Assembly: GCA_903813345.2 (NCBI GenBank)
Contig: CAIIXF020000007.1
Coordinates: 18,277,564-18,341,563, forward strand
DNA length: 64,000 nucleotides
Source of the DNA: Owenia fusiformis
Taxonomy: Eukaryota; Annelida; Polychaeta; Sabellida; Oweniidae
Reading direction: 5' to 3'
Shown piece by piece: positions 46,001 to 57,000 of this stretch. Both the position numbers and the translations under genes were made by a program. The notes beneath the pieces are model-generated. The model ran no database searches, was not told the origin of the DNA, and saw nothing but the letters and a program-made list of their open reading frames with translations. How positions within the stretch are numbered: position 1 is the first letter of the stretch; every line of letters starts with the position of its first letter.

Positions 46001-49000
46001 ATATTGACTTGAATGGGGCTCTGGTATTTACTTTGATAATAGCTTATATTGACTTGAATGGGGCTCTGGTATTTATTTTGATGATAGCTAGTATTGAGTT
46101 GAATTTTCATAGATAACTCACTACAATTGATGTTTATTAAATGACAAAAAGCTGACTAATCACAGTAAATGTATGAATATTACAGCCCTCCATGCTGCAG
46201 CCCTGTCTGGCCATGCTGCCTCAGTGAAGTTACTGCTGGAAAGTGGGTCACAAATAAACACTATAGATCTCCTGAAACATACTCCATTATTCCGTGCCTG
46301 TGAAATGGGACATACTGATGTAGTTCATGTCCTCATCGACAAAGGGGCAAAAGTTGAGGTGACAGATCAAGATGGAAGATCACCTTTGCATTGGTAAGTG
46401 ACACACACGAACACACTCCTTCTAATACAAGAAACATAAAAGTAGACTCATGGATTTGCTACACAATTTCTATTAAACTGCATAATTTTATGTACATTTA
46501 ATTCAACAATTCGACAAAAGGTTTATTGATACACATTTTCTATTAAAACTTTCTTATGTTTAATCACTATGTCTTTGTGACAATGCAATCCATGTTAGAT
46601 TATAAAATATGCCTACAATTTGTATTACAGGGCTGCACTAGGAGGCCATGCCTACATCTGCCAGACCCTCATCAAGTATGGAATAGATCCCAATGTTCGA
46701 GATCACTCAGGAAGGTGCCCCTTACAATGCGCTGCCTATGGTGGCTTTGTCAACTGTATGTCCGTCCTCATAGAAAGCAAAGCAGACCCTGACTCCCAAG
46801 ATAATGAAGGCATGTAGTTTTAAATTGACCATGTTATAGCACTATAGTATTTATTGTGTGACATATTGTTATAGACTCCACCTTTTTTGTGGATGGTGGT
46901 TGATGGTAGGTGTTTGACGTCACATAACTTATCTGTAACGAATGGTAGGTTGTGACATTTTGAATGTTAATGCCTTGTGTTAATTAGTATTATAGTACAT
47001 ACAAATTCTGTAAATGTACAGATATAGATCCATCATGCTAACAAACAGATGTGGGCTACAAAAGTACAAACAACTCATATTGTTTATGTACAGACATACA
47101 GTGGTACAAAAATATATTATTTGGCATTTTCGGATTCCAGGGATGTGTGCCCTCCATTGGGCAGCAAGTAAAGGGCATCTAGATGCTGTGAAGCTGCTCA
47201 TTGAATACAAAGCCTTCCCTAACCATATGGAATTCACAGAAGACAGGTAAAAAATATTATAATTCTGTTATATTAAGGTGTATATATACGAGGGTTGATC
47301 ATAAAGTTCTCATAATATCCCTCTAATTTCTTTATTTTTCAATATATTCTAATGAAATCTTCACAGAATGTGCAGCATAGAATGTCTTATTAATTCAGCA
47401 AAAAATATTTAGTTTAACAGAAATATTAATAAAGAAATGGTTGCCATGGTAACGGGAAATCAAGGCACCCGGGGCAAATAAAAATAAGTGAGAGAATGAG
47501 CTTAATCAACCATGTTTACATACATAAAAAACTCTCATGAATTACCAAACATGTTAAAATGTTAACTTGAATATGTTGTAATGTGATTTAAGAATTAAAT
47601 AAATCGATCGTGTACATTTTGTGATGCTTTAATGCTCCATTAGATGTGAGACCAGAGTCAAAGACGTAAAGCTAATGATCAGAAATGACTGAGTTAGAGA
47701 ATGAAATAGATGCAGAGATCTTCAGAAAAATAAAATTCATACTGATAAAATGTTATGTTAAGTTTGTAAGATCCTTTGGTCGGACTAAACATGATCTAAA
47801 CAAATATATTGCTAAGATATCAACAAAATTACACCCTGTGGGTGGTCTGTACATGTTAGAAATGATCTAAAGGGGCCACGTGGGGCAAAATCAATTTTCC
47901 TCAGTATATTTGACAAAACAGGCATGGGGTCTAACAGTCACTTCTAATGAAGCATAAAAATCATCCATTATGAGATCACACAATTCACATGACCATTATA
48001 ACAGTTCACAACAGTTAAGAGCCCATATTATTTGACAATTTAATGTGTTTGATAGCTTATTTGACAACTTGTTATGTATTTAAACATGGTTAATGGGGGC
48101 TATTCTAGCTAGTTTTTTTTTGCCCCGAGTGCCTTGATTTCAAGTTACTATGGCAACCAGTTCTTATTTAATGTTTCTGTCATTCTAAATATTGTTTGCT
48201 GGATTAATACAACATTCCATACTGCACATTCTGTAAAAATTTCATAGAAAGATATTGAAAAATAAAGAAATTAGAGGGATATTATGAGAACTTTATGATC
48301 AACCCTCGTATATTGAGGCTTTACAGACTTTTGAAGTAATTCCAGTATGTATTAAGGAATTAGCAATAATGGCTTGCATTGCAATATTTGTCTTCACGAA
48401 CATCCATGAACATTTATTCTCCTGACTCATTCAGAAATTGAATCAATTCTGGCAATGAACGGTTTATATGGTTTAGAAAATAGTCTACAATAGATATGGG
48501 TGTAAAAGTTGAATGTGAAAGCATGAAGAAAATTCAGTTTTTACATGTGTATCCAAGATCAACCAGGATTTCTCTCACAATTTTTGTTGCTTAATTCAGA
48601 AAGCATGATTTAATTCCAGATATACAACATTTTTGTTGCTTATTCAGAAACCATGATTTAATTCCAGATAAACACTGTCAGACTGTTTTTAGCACATCTC
48701 CCTCGAGTATATTGCATGTGCATATGTGTGAATTTTAATTCTATTACCTTTGTACTTGTAGGTATACTCCCCTAGATTATGCATTGATGGGGGAGCACAC
48801 AGAGGTCTCCCAGTATCTCCTTGAGCAGGGAGCTCTCTCCATCACTGGCATTCAAAATATTGCTGCATCAAAAATTCAGTCAAGCTTCAGAGGGTTTCGA
48901 GTTCGGCGGACATTCTTGGAAAGGAAAAAATTGCTGTTTAAACATGAACAGCTTCGCAAGGATGCCGCAAAGTAAGTTACAGTAATGGTGCCAATCAAAC

Positions 49001-51535
49001 AGTAGAATCAGTTACTTGGTTTCTTTCATGTATAAGTAATAATACAGGCATGATACATTCCATTAAGCATCCTAAAATATTGCTTGAATATGTTGTTATT
49101 TTGCACTGTAGAAGTTATAGTAACTCGAAATAGGGTTCAGCAGAGCTAATTGTAGCGTCACAAATAACAAAGAAAAATAGTCACTTTTTCTGATATCTGA
49201 TGACATAAGTCATGTTCTGATTCTATATTTGCATTTCCATTGAGGTTTTTGTTTGGTGTTTTTTAAAGCTAGGGGTAACATATTAGCATTAGATGCAGTG
49301 ATTTAATCCACCTGTAAACCTTATTTAGGAAAAAAGCAGAAGAAGAGTATAAGAAGAGCTTTGACCAGAGGAACAAGAAAGAGGTGTCTGAGAGACTAAA
49401 GGTAGAGAAGCTGCTGTTTGTGGAACCTAAGAAGACCAAGGAACAACTTGCTGAAGAGGAGAGAAAGAAACTTGAAGCTCAACAGAGAGCTGAGGAAGCA
49501 GAGAGGCTCAAAGAGAAACAACCTAAAATTCACAGGAGGTGAGAAAGTTGTGTCATATTGATACAATGGATTTCTAATATTCACAGAATTGAACAGCCAG
49601 AATTGAACAAACATAACAGTCAGAACAATTTCATTTACCAAAAGTTTGACAGCAAGTTATTTGTATTTCATACCATACCCTTTGCATTAGTTCGACTTGA
49701 CTTCTTAAAAGAGAGATTCATCTTCTAAATAGTAGTTTCTAACTAGACTCAGCGCACATGGTACATACCATGTAAAATGTTCAAGTGAAACCAATGTAAA
49801 AGTTCATCAAAAACTGATTAGGATTAAACATTACACAAGGATTTGTTTTCATTCAGGAAAAAGGGTCCTCAATATACAGAAGAAGAGATGAAGGCCATGC
49901 AGATGAAAGAGAATAGAGAGATAGTTGCAACAGAAAGGGAACGCTTGAATGAGTTCAGGTCAAGGCAACATGCAGCTCATGTTATACAGAGATCTTGGAA
50001 ATTGTGAGTTTTAGGATAAAACATTAACCACATTTACATGTGTTAACCAATTCAAATTATTCCTTCAATCCCACTTACTTACTCAAATACAGCAGAAAGA
50101 TTAGGCTTAAAATGATTTATATTCTTAGAGTAACAATACATAGAACTTAAAACCACAAAGAAAATCTTTATTTTATTATGTGAAAAGAATGTGATGTGAG
50201 ATGTATGTAAAATCTACATCACCATTTTCAGGTATAAATTTCGCACTAAGGGAATATTAAAAACAGCATCTGAAGCTATTAAAGACAAGAGACTTGAACT
50301 AGGAGAGGACAACTGGAAAAGGGAAATAGCAGCACTGACAATACAATTAGCCTGGAGAAAATTTTATAGGAAAAAACTTTTAAAAAGTTTATCAGGGAAA
50401 AATAGGAAAATTATCCATATGTGGGATCCAAATGTTATAGCTGCCAAACAACAAAAACTTTTAGAACAAATATACAGTAAGTTAATTTTCATGTGTCATC
50501 TTAATCCGTAATTATATAATATATAATAATATAATATATATATGAGCACCAGTTAACTGATAACTGTATTGAGAACTCAAGGTCATTGTATTGACAACTC
50601 AAGGTCAGTGTATTGGCAAATCAAGTTCATTGTATGACAACTCAGGGTCATTGTATTGACAACTCAAGGTCATTGTATTGACAACTCAAGGTCAGTGTAT
50701 TGGCAAATCAAGTTCATTGTATGACAACTCAGGGTCATTGTATTGACAACTCAAGGTCATTGTATTGACAACTCAAGGTCAGTATTTTGACAACTCAAGG
50801 TCAGTGTATTGGCAAATCAAGTTCATTGTATGACAACTCAGGGTCATTGTATTGACAACTCAAGGTCATTGTATTGACAACTCAGGTTCATCATTACAGT
50901 ATAACAACCCGGGTCATTGTAGTGACAACTCAATGTCATTGTATAGACATTATATTTACATTATTGACTGGGTCAAAGCTTATGTATATTTATTCCTTGT
51001 TTTAGCTGAACATATAGAAGCTCCAGAGTGGCACCCAAAGCTTCACCGCCCTGCGCGGCCATCCTGGTTCAAATATGTCCCTTCAGCTGCTGGTAAGTCT
51101 GCTTTAATCATAGAATATGACAATTCTTAATAGAATAGGACAATTCTTAATAATAAATAATTTTCAGAAAGATAGCATTTGTGTCATGTAGCCCTGTAGC
51201 ACTGATTCCTTAGACCACATGCTAAAATACATGTCTCTTGCACATTTTATATCGTAGCAACTACCAAAATGAGTGCCTATTAATATTATTATGATTCCAT
51301 CTATCCTCTTTCAGCCTTATCATACAACTTTGCCATAGACCAATACCATCCACTAGTGCCAAGAAATGGTACTTCTTCACATGTATCCCGTCATGAAGAT
51401 GATCGACTCAGGACTAGCACCCGGGGCAGTGGAGGGTCATGGTCACCAGATAACAATACAGAGGACTTCCAAAACATGAAATTAACAGATAGTCAGAATG
51501 CTAATAATTACTCATACAATATGTATGAGCATTAA
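37082..51535 (+). CDS. INVS: Inversin (ankyrin repeat and IQ-motif ciliary protein), 19 exons
   Basis: Exons: 37082-37183, 41935-42154, 42377-42543, 42757-42930, 43395-43473, 43775-43863, 44164-44262, 44642-44717, 44994-45100, 45355-45520, 46186-46393, 46631-46809, 47141-47246, 48762-48971, 49329-49538, 49857-50003, 50232-50476, 51006-51092, 51315-51535. The phases close to 963 codons plus stop. An acidic N-terminus leads into about 15 ankyrin repeats (roughly residues 95-615) with TPLHWAA-type cores and the inversin-specific RHKSPKCLAL and FRACEMGH. IQ motifs follow: AASKIQSSFRGFRVRR (626-640), HVIQRSWKLYKFR (about 770-785) and a third-like TIQLAWRKFYRKK. Inversin marks the proximal ciliary compartment with NEK8, NPHP3 and ANKS6 and tunes Wnt signalling through Dishevelled. 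Human inversin is about 1065 residues; the middle low-complexity part is shorter here. Intron 12 appears to be GC-AG. The first exon is the least certain; an ATG in exon 2 is an alternative. Confidence 0.95.
37322..37425. mobile_element. 104-bp hairpin MITE with 8-bp duplication, INVS intron 1
   Basis: Ends CATCCTCCGAACGCAGG and CCTGTGTTCGGAGGATG are inverted copies, and a central CTTCTTCCACCCTGGAAGAAG adds a second stem. AATTATTC flanks both sides (37314-37321 and 37426-37433). An 8-bp duplication fits hAT-type mobilisation. It lies 138 bp after INVS exon 1. Confidence 0.75.
37434..38389. other. INVS intron 1, unassigned part
   Basis: AT-rich intronic sequence without recognised exons or repeats. 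Confidence 0.4.
38390..38812. mobile_element. TAA-flanked MITE, copy B (INVS intron 1)
   Basis: Second copy of the element at 4919-5348, in the same orientation. Ends CCCAGATGCGAGTAG and CTTCTCGCATTTGGG, with TAA on both sides (38387-38389 and 38813-38815). It lacks about 7 bp present in copy A near the start. Confidence 0.85.
38959..40455. mobile_element. piggyBac-like non-autonomous element (TTAA flanks), INVS intron 1
   Basis: TTAA lies at 38955-38958 and 40456-40459. The enclosed ends CCCTTTCATGACG and CGTCGGGAAAGGG are inverted copies with three mismatches in 13. TTAA target sites plus CCC(T) ends are the hallmark of piggyBac elements. Inside are many GCGGGAC/TTCGCGGGA motifs (39005-39330 and 40045-40165), partly as a 240-bp repeat, and an 18-bp palindrome GGGCTCCATATGGAGCCC near 38974. 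No transposase frame is present. Confidence 0.65.
40460..41934. other. INVS intron 1, unassigned part
   Basis: AT-rich sequence with a TATATA run near 41445 and a C-run at about 41856. No exon or element is recognised. Confidence 0.4.
45499..46110 (+). repeat. Minisatellite derived from the end of INVS exon 10 and its splice donor
   Basis: The last bases of exon 10, GTCGACAAGAATGGAGGCTCAG, and the following donor GTATTTATG are repeated downstream about 13 times at 45-54-bp spacing. Examples start near 45553 (GTTGACAAGAATGAAGG), 45604 and 45649, then become TTGACTTGAATGGGGGCTCAG, GTATTTACTTTGATAATAGC. Several copies keep an intact CAG|GTATTT donor-like string. The copies nearest the exon are the most exon-like. 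The array fills most of intron 10 (45521-46185). Confidence 0.85.
46845..46990 (+). repeat. Dispersed repeat family R1, copy 3 (INVS intron 12)
   Basis: Contains GTTATAGACTCCACCTTTTTT, GATGGTGGTTGATGG, GTAACGAATGGTAGGTTGTGA and AATGTTAATGCCTTGTG, matching the R1 copies near 33405 and 33915. Confidence 0.65.
47289..48308. mobile_element. mariner-like element with long inverted repeats, INVS intron 13
   Basis: The ends CGAGGGTTGATCATAAAGTT and AACTTTATGATCAACCCTCG are perfect inverted copies, and pairing continues for about 250 bp with few changes (e.g. CTAATTTCTTTATTTTTCAATAT). TA flanks both sides. CGAGGG...AAAGTTC ends and TA targets are typical of mariner. The interior (about 47640-47880) carries only a 61-codon frame with no recognisable transposase motif, so the element is non-autonomous. 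Confidence 0.85.
50560..50945 (+). repeat. Minisatellite, about 20-23-bp unit, INVS intron 17
   Basis: Units of CAACTCAAGGTCATTGTATTGA with variants (GGCAAATCAAGTTCATTGTA) recur about 17 times. A longer composite of about five units is itself repeated from about 50640 and 50725. Confidence 0.85.
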
Positions 51536-52770
51536 TGTTTGAGTATTGCCACAATATTAGTATATCATGAGTATCTGAGTGCCTCAAACTATACAGAAGT
51601 ATGTTAGTGCCTTAGTAACACTGCTACTATAGTACTGGATGTGTTAGTGCCTTGGTAACACTGCTACTAATATAGTACTCAATTAGTTTATTATGTGAAT
51701 ACTAATGTACAAGTTAGGAAACCACATACAGAGCTTTCGACTTGCCTGCATAAATATCTGATATAGTTTAACCTGAAATTATTATTAGAATATAATCTGG
51801 AGTTTCTGAAATTCCAGTTATTAAGATTTATACAGTTATTCATTTTTAAATTACATCTGAAACAATTTTAATTGTTTTAGGAACATTCGATGACAAAAGT
51901 ATGTTGTTACACAAATGATGTCCATAGAAAGAAACATTGTCATTGAAATCAAATGGAGTTCAAAAATTTTAGTTTTACTTTCCAGTGTTAAAGAATTTTG
52001 AATCTCCCTACTTTGTGATGTAAATGTGGTATTTCAAGTAGCATTGCTCTAGATAAGTAACCTACAGGATTAAACTGAGTGACTGTTCAATGCTTATCTT
52101 ATGTTAAAGTAATCCTTATTTAAAATATCAGACTGATCATGCTTATTTCAGACAATTTTACTCCAAAAAAAAGTTTTTGTGTTTAATAAATCTTATCTTA
52201 TAGATCAATTGCTATATAGATGGATAAAAGATGACAGGAGTGTTTTGGTCAGGCTACTTACTACCATAAATTATATTGAAAGTGTTTAAATCACTTAATT
52301 TCTTGATTTATCAAGTATTTCATATTGGAAATTCTTTAAAAATGAGATTTCAAAGCAAGCAAAGGGTGTATCATTCTCATCTCCTTTCAGTGCTTATATT
52401 CGAACACATGACCTGTTTGATATTTTTGAAAAGGAAGAGCACAGAGTGAGCGAAAATTGCAAGCCACATTCCATCTAAAAAAGTTGAATGTATTTTATTC
52501 ATATACTTTTGAAGTTGATATGCCGAACTAAAAACGCCTCCTATGGAGCATACAGGTCAAATAAGAAAATTTATAGTTGAAGGTGGGATGTATTTTTTAC
52601 TCACCCTGTATAGGATATGTAAATACTGTATAAATGTATATTATTCTCACTAGTCCGAGAAAGTAACATGTACATATATGTATATATTATCTTATGTATG
52701 TAGGATACTGTACTTTATTTTGTTACAGAGATGTAAAATGTCAATAAATGGTGATCCATTAGAGAATTGT
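51536..52770 (+). other. Probable INVS 3' UTR
   Basis: Non-coding sequence after the INVS stop, ending shortly after AATAAA at 52743-52748. The 3' boundary is inferred. Confidence 0.5.
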
Positions 52771-53479
52771 TCTTGTTATTTTTCTTTAGAACTAGAAGAG
52801 TGTCACAGTATCGATATGGAATATTCTGTTATGGATAAACTATGAGAACTTGGTTTTAGGAGGAATAATAACCAAGGGCCTTAGACCGAGGCTATTAGTT
52901 CTCCTAGGACTCATTACAAATAGTTTATCTAACTTAAACCCCACACTGACTCTTATGAAAGGCGAATGGCCCATGATCCAATTTTAGGAAAATTTAATTT
53001 CCTTTGTATCAACTATGAGATAAGTGTGCTGAGAAGTGGGTTCGTGTAATTAGTTCAGCTTCAGTGCACTGCATGTATTAGGCCAGGTACAGTTTAAAAT
53101 TTGATTTTTTCATGTTTCCTTTTCAACTATTGTTGATAAAGTTTCAGTTGATAAATATATTATGTATCTGATTCTGATTGTTCTACAAATTAAAATATGT
53201 CCAGCAAATGAAATCTTTGAAACCACATTTTTAGGTGTAATTTTACATGTAAATTTTAAATATGATATCACTGACTGAATTTTGAGTATTTATCAATTAG
53301 CCTAAATATTTTTATTTGCATCTAGTCTATGCAGCCATCTAATAGTGAAAGAGTTATTGGCAATTATGCCTCGTATTTTGCAAATCAATAAAATTGAGAT
53401 AACATTACATGGGTTACTATTGATGAAGAAGTAAAGATTGGTAAAGCATGGTGATAATGAAATATATTTTGTGAACTAT

Positions 53480-54071
53480 TTTATTCAGTTTAAATATATA
53501 CATGTACATTCAGATATGTACAATTCTTCATAAATTACTTAATATATACATCCCAAGGCCCGAGGCCAATAACATATACAATTAATCCAATACAATTTAC
53601 AAATAATATTTATAACATTACGTTACTTTGTAACTTTGAGTTATTCATACCACTTCACATTGTGAAAAAGTGGAATAAAAAGCTTTCAATATTATTAAAC
53701 ATAATGCATATGTACAGATTTGAAGACAGGGTGTGGTATTGTGACAAAGTAACATGTACAATAGGCAACAACTGCCAAATGCCGAACACCATCTACAAAA
53801 AAGTTGGAGACTATAATAATAACATGTCGCCGATCGTGGTGGTGACATAAAAACTGAACCACTGAGCTATAGAATTAGCTCTGTTTCTGAGTCTGGTGTT
53901 TTCATTTATATTTATCAATCTAAAATTTGGAGTGATCCTTTTGTCATTTGACTGTTTTGAAAACACCATCATCTTGCCCCTGATATTAAAGAGTTGACCC
54001 CTTAGAGGTCTTTAAATAATCACATTGTCTAAGAATGACATATTGCCTCAGTGCCCTATTAGTCTCTGGTG
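53480..54071 (-). other. Probable DYM 3' UTR
   Basis: Sequence after the DYM stop on the minus strand. AATAAA occurs on the minus strand at 53485-53480. INVS and DYM therefore end tail to tail with roughly 0.7 kb between their presumed poly(A) sites. The 53640-53870 interval within it is a repeat copy. Confidence 0.4.
53640..53870 (-). repeat. Dispersed repeat family R1, copy 4 (inverted)
   Basis: On the minus strand it reads GTCACCACCACGATCGG, GACATGTTATTATTATAG, TCTCCAACTTTTTTGTAGATGG, in the same order as the other R1 copies. It lies in the presumed DYM 3' UTR. Confidence 0.6.
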
Positions 54072-57000
54072 CTAGGTGTTGAGGGAGAACAGCTGTATCT
54101 TGCTAGGGTTGAAGTAAAGGTTTGAGGAATGGTACACTAACGACCAAACATATGGAATGAAGAACTCTTCTGGTTGATCTTCTTCCACATATTTGAATTT
54201 AAGCTCAGGAAACTTCTGAAAACACATGTTAATGAAATGTTAATATCTTTGTAATATTTAGTCTGTATTTCAAAATATACAGTATGCACCTAATTTTAAC
54301 AAGGAACAGGGTAAACAATATACTTAAAATACAGATTAATCTAAAATAAATATAAAGGATCAAATCCTATATGCTACAAGGGCTGATGTGGATCACTCCA
54401 TCTTGGTGGGAACTGAACCCACAACCTCCAAATTATATGTCAAATGTTCTCTCACTTGAGCTACAAAGGGAATTTACCTTATCACATTAACATTGTATAT
54501 ACTGCATTGCAGCCATAACTTAATTTGCATGCCCGGTTTCCCAAACCATCTTACAGAATTCAGTAAAACGGGAGTATATTGAACACTTTAATTTAGCCGA
54601 GAAAAATTGTTCAGTATTGATAGGAGTTCACTTCAGAGAGGATATTTTATACAGAAGTCAGTAGAGTATGTTCTAAGAAGGGATACTCACGAGAGAGAGA
54701 GTTGTTCACTTAGACAGGTTTAACTGTACACCTTAAAATGCATTACAGAATTATTTACCTTTAGCCTGTCTTTCCTAAACTGCTGAGCCCCCTGTTGGAT
54801 GATATCTTGTACTTCTGGCACAGAGAGATTCTTGTCATGTTGCTCAATCTTGTTGGAAAAATATGCTAGAACCTGGAACCAAGATTTGTATGTATGTAAA
54901 TGCCAGAAGACAATCCTTAGCAGTCATTCATTTAATAATTGAGAGTTTTTGTATTATGTTCAGAACAATGTAATCCATTTAATAATTTTTTGTTAAGACA
55001 TTTCAATAGAAATAAACCCTGCCACCTTTTCTACATAAAATAAATAGATCATGATGTCAAATGTTGTAGAAAGCAATATTCTAATAAAAAAAAGTTGAAA
55101 ATTTTTATCAGTTAATCCTATTTTTGATAAGAAACATTGCCATCTATATTCTTTACCATAATCCAATTTATTTTGTTTCTTTAGTATGACAAAGAGTTTA
55201 TTAGAAAGATCTATTATGATGAAATCTTCTTGATTAGATAGAGCTCAACATCATTTTCTACACATTTTTCATCATTATTTAGTAAATTGTAATGCCCTCT
55301 ACTCACAGTGTCAATGTTCTGTATGATATCCTGGAAAGTTGGGTGTGTGCGGAAAGGAATAAACAAGTCTTTCTGGTACATAAGTGTATAGATGAGATTT
55401 GGGTTGTGGTGTAGAGAATTACACAGGCAGGAGTTGATGATTTCTAGCACCATTCTTATGACCTCTTCTAATACTGCTAGATCTTGCACCTAAACACAAA
55501 AAATAAAGAACATTTTAATACAGTAAATTAAAAATTGCTTTGTTACTTTTTGAATTATCATAAATGGTTAAAACAATGTGTGAATAAGTACACCCACAAT
55601 TTTTCAAAATAACTCCCATGTTAGGAAATTAAACGTAGATCTCGGGAGGTAGGTTGTCACATATATATTAAATATCTCTTGAAGATATCCCAAAATACAT
55701 ATACATTTTGTTTAATATTTGTATTTAAGGTGTCCTATGAGAAGTGAAATGACAGTCACCCTATCCCATACATGGGATGACACAGGATTGAATGAACAGA
55801 TAATCTTTCAATAAAAAAGAATGCTAGCTATGGGGGTGAATGGAATATAAAAGGTAGACATAAAAAGATGGCATAACTGCAGTTCTTACATAATCAGTGT
55901 CAGTGTCTGAACCACTGTCAGCCCCAGTAGGACCCCCATCTACTGCAGACTGGCGGATCTGCTCTACAAGTCTGGCATGCTTCTTTGAGAGATGCTCCAG
56001 CAGACTACAAATAAATAATTCATTCTTGAATTCTTCATTATTCACCATTTTACCATCTGTAGGTAAGGTTAGTGTCTGTGTATGTGCCATAGGTCAGAGT
56101 CTGTGTATGTGTCATAGGTCTGAGTCTACAGGTCAAAGGTTAGTGTCTGTATATGTGTCAGAGTCTGTATATGTGTCATGGGTCAGAGTCTGTATATGTG
56201 TTATAGGTCAGAGTCTGTATATGTGTCAACGATCAGAGTCTGTATATGTGTCATAGGCCAGAGTCTGTATATGTGTCAAAGGTCAGAATCTGTATTTGTG
56301 TCATAGGTCAGAGTCTGTATATGTGTCATAGGTCAGAGTCTGACTATGTGCCAAAGGTCAGAGTCTGTATATGTGTCATAGATCAGAGTCTGACTATGTG
56401 TCAAAGGTCAGAGTCTGTATATGTGTCATAGGTCAGAATCTGTATGAGTGTCATAGGTCAGAGTCTGTATATAAGTCATAGAGTATTGACAAAGGTGGGG
56501 GTGGGTAGAAAAAGACTCCTAAATACATCTTTACAATTAAGTAGAAATACATCTTTACAATTAAGTAGAATATTATGATCAACTCAAAAATAACAATGAT
56601 CGACAGCTGCATTAAAAAGTTATAGATAAGATCTAATTTCAAACATGAACTTAAAAAATATATAAGAATTCCCTCACCTAACAATTCGTTGTGTGACATA
56701 TGGGTGCAGATTGTGGAACTGGGCTGACATGTTGGCAAGAGCTGCTAAACAATTTGTGTGTAGGTACTTGTCCTAGAGAATAAACAAAACATTTATTTGT
56801 GATGGCCTTATACTGTACATGTGTCCACAAATCAACAATGGCTGCAGCTGAAGCTTGCAATTTAGTCGATCTAAGTTGCACATATTTATAATCAAATAAA
56901 TATCACAAGAGACAAGAGTACAAACATTTTTGAAAAAATGGTTATAAAACATTATTAGCAATACTTGGCTCACATGGGGAAGTACTTTCAACAGAAATGG

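Noticed and set aside
47685-47870. 61-codon frame inside the mariner-like element as a transposase remnant
   Set aside because: No helix-turn-helix or DDE/D signature could be recognised in so short a frame.
54400-54472. Functional tRNA gene
   Set aside because: Acceptor stem does not pair and the anticodon arm is irregular; only A- and B-box-like segments remain.
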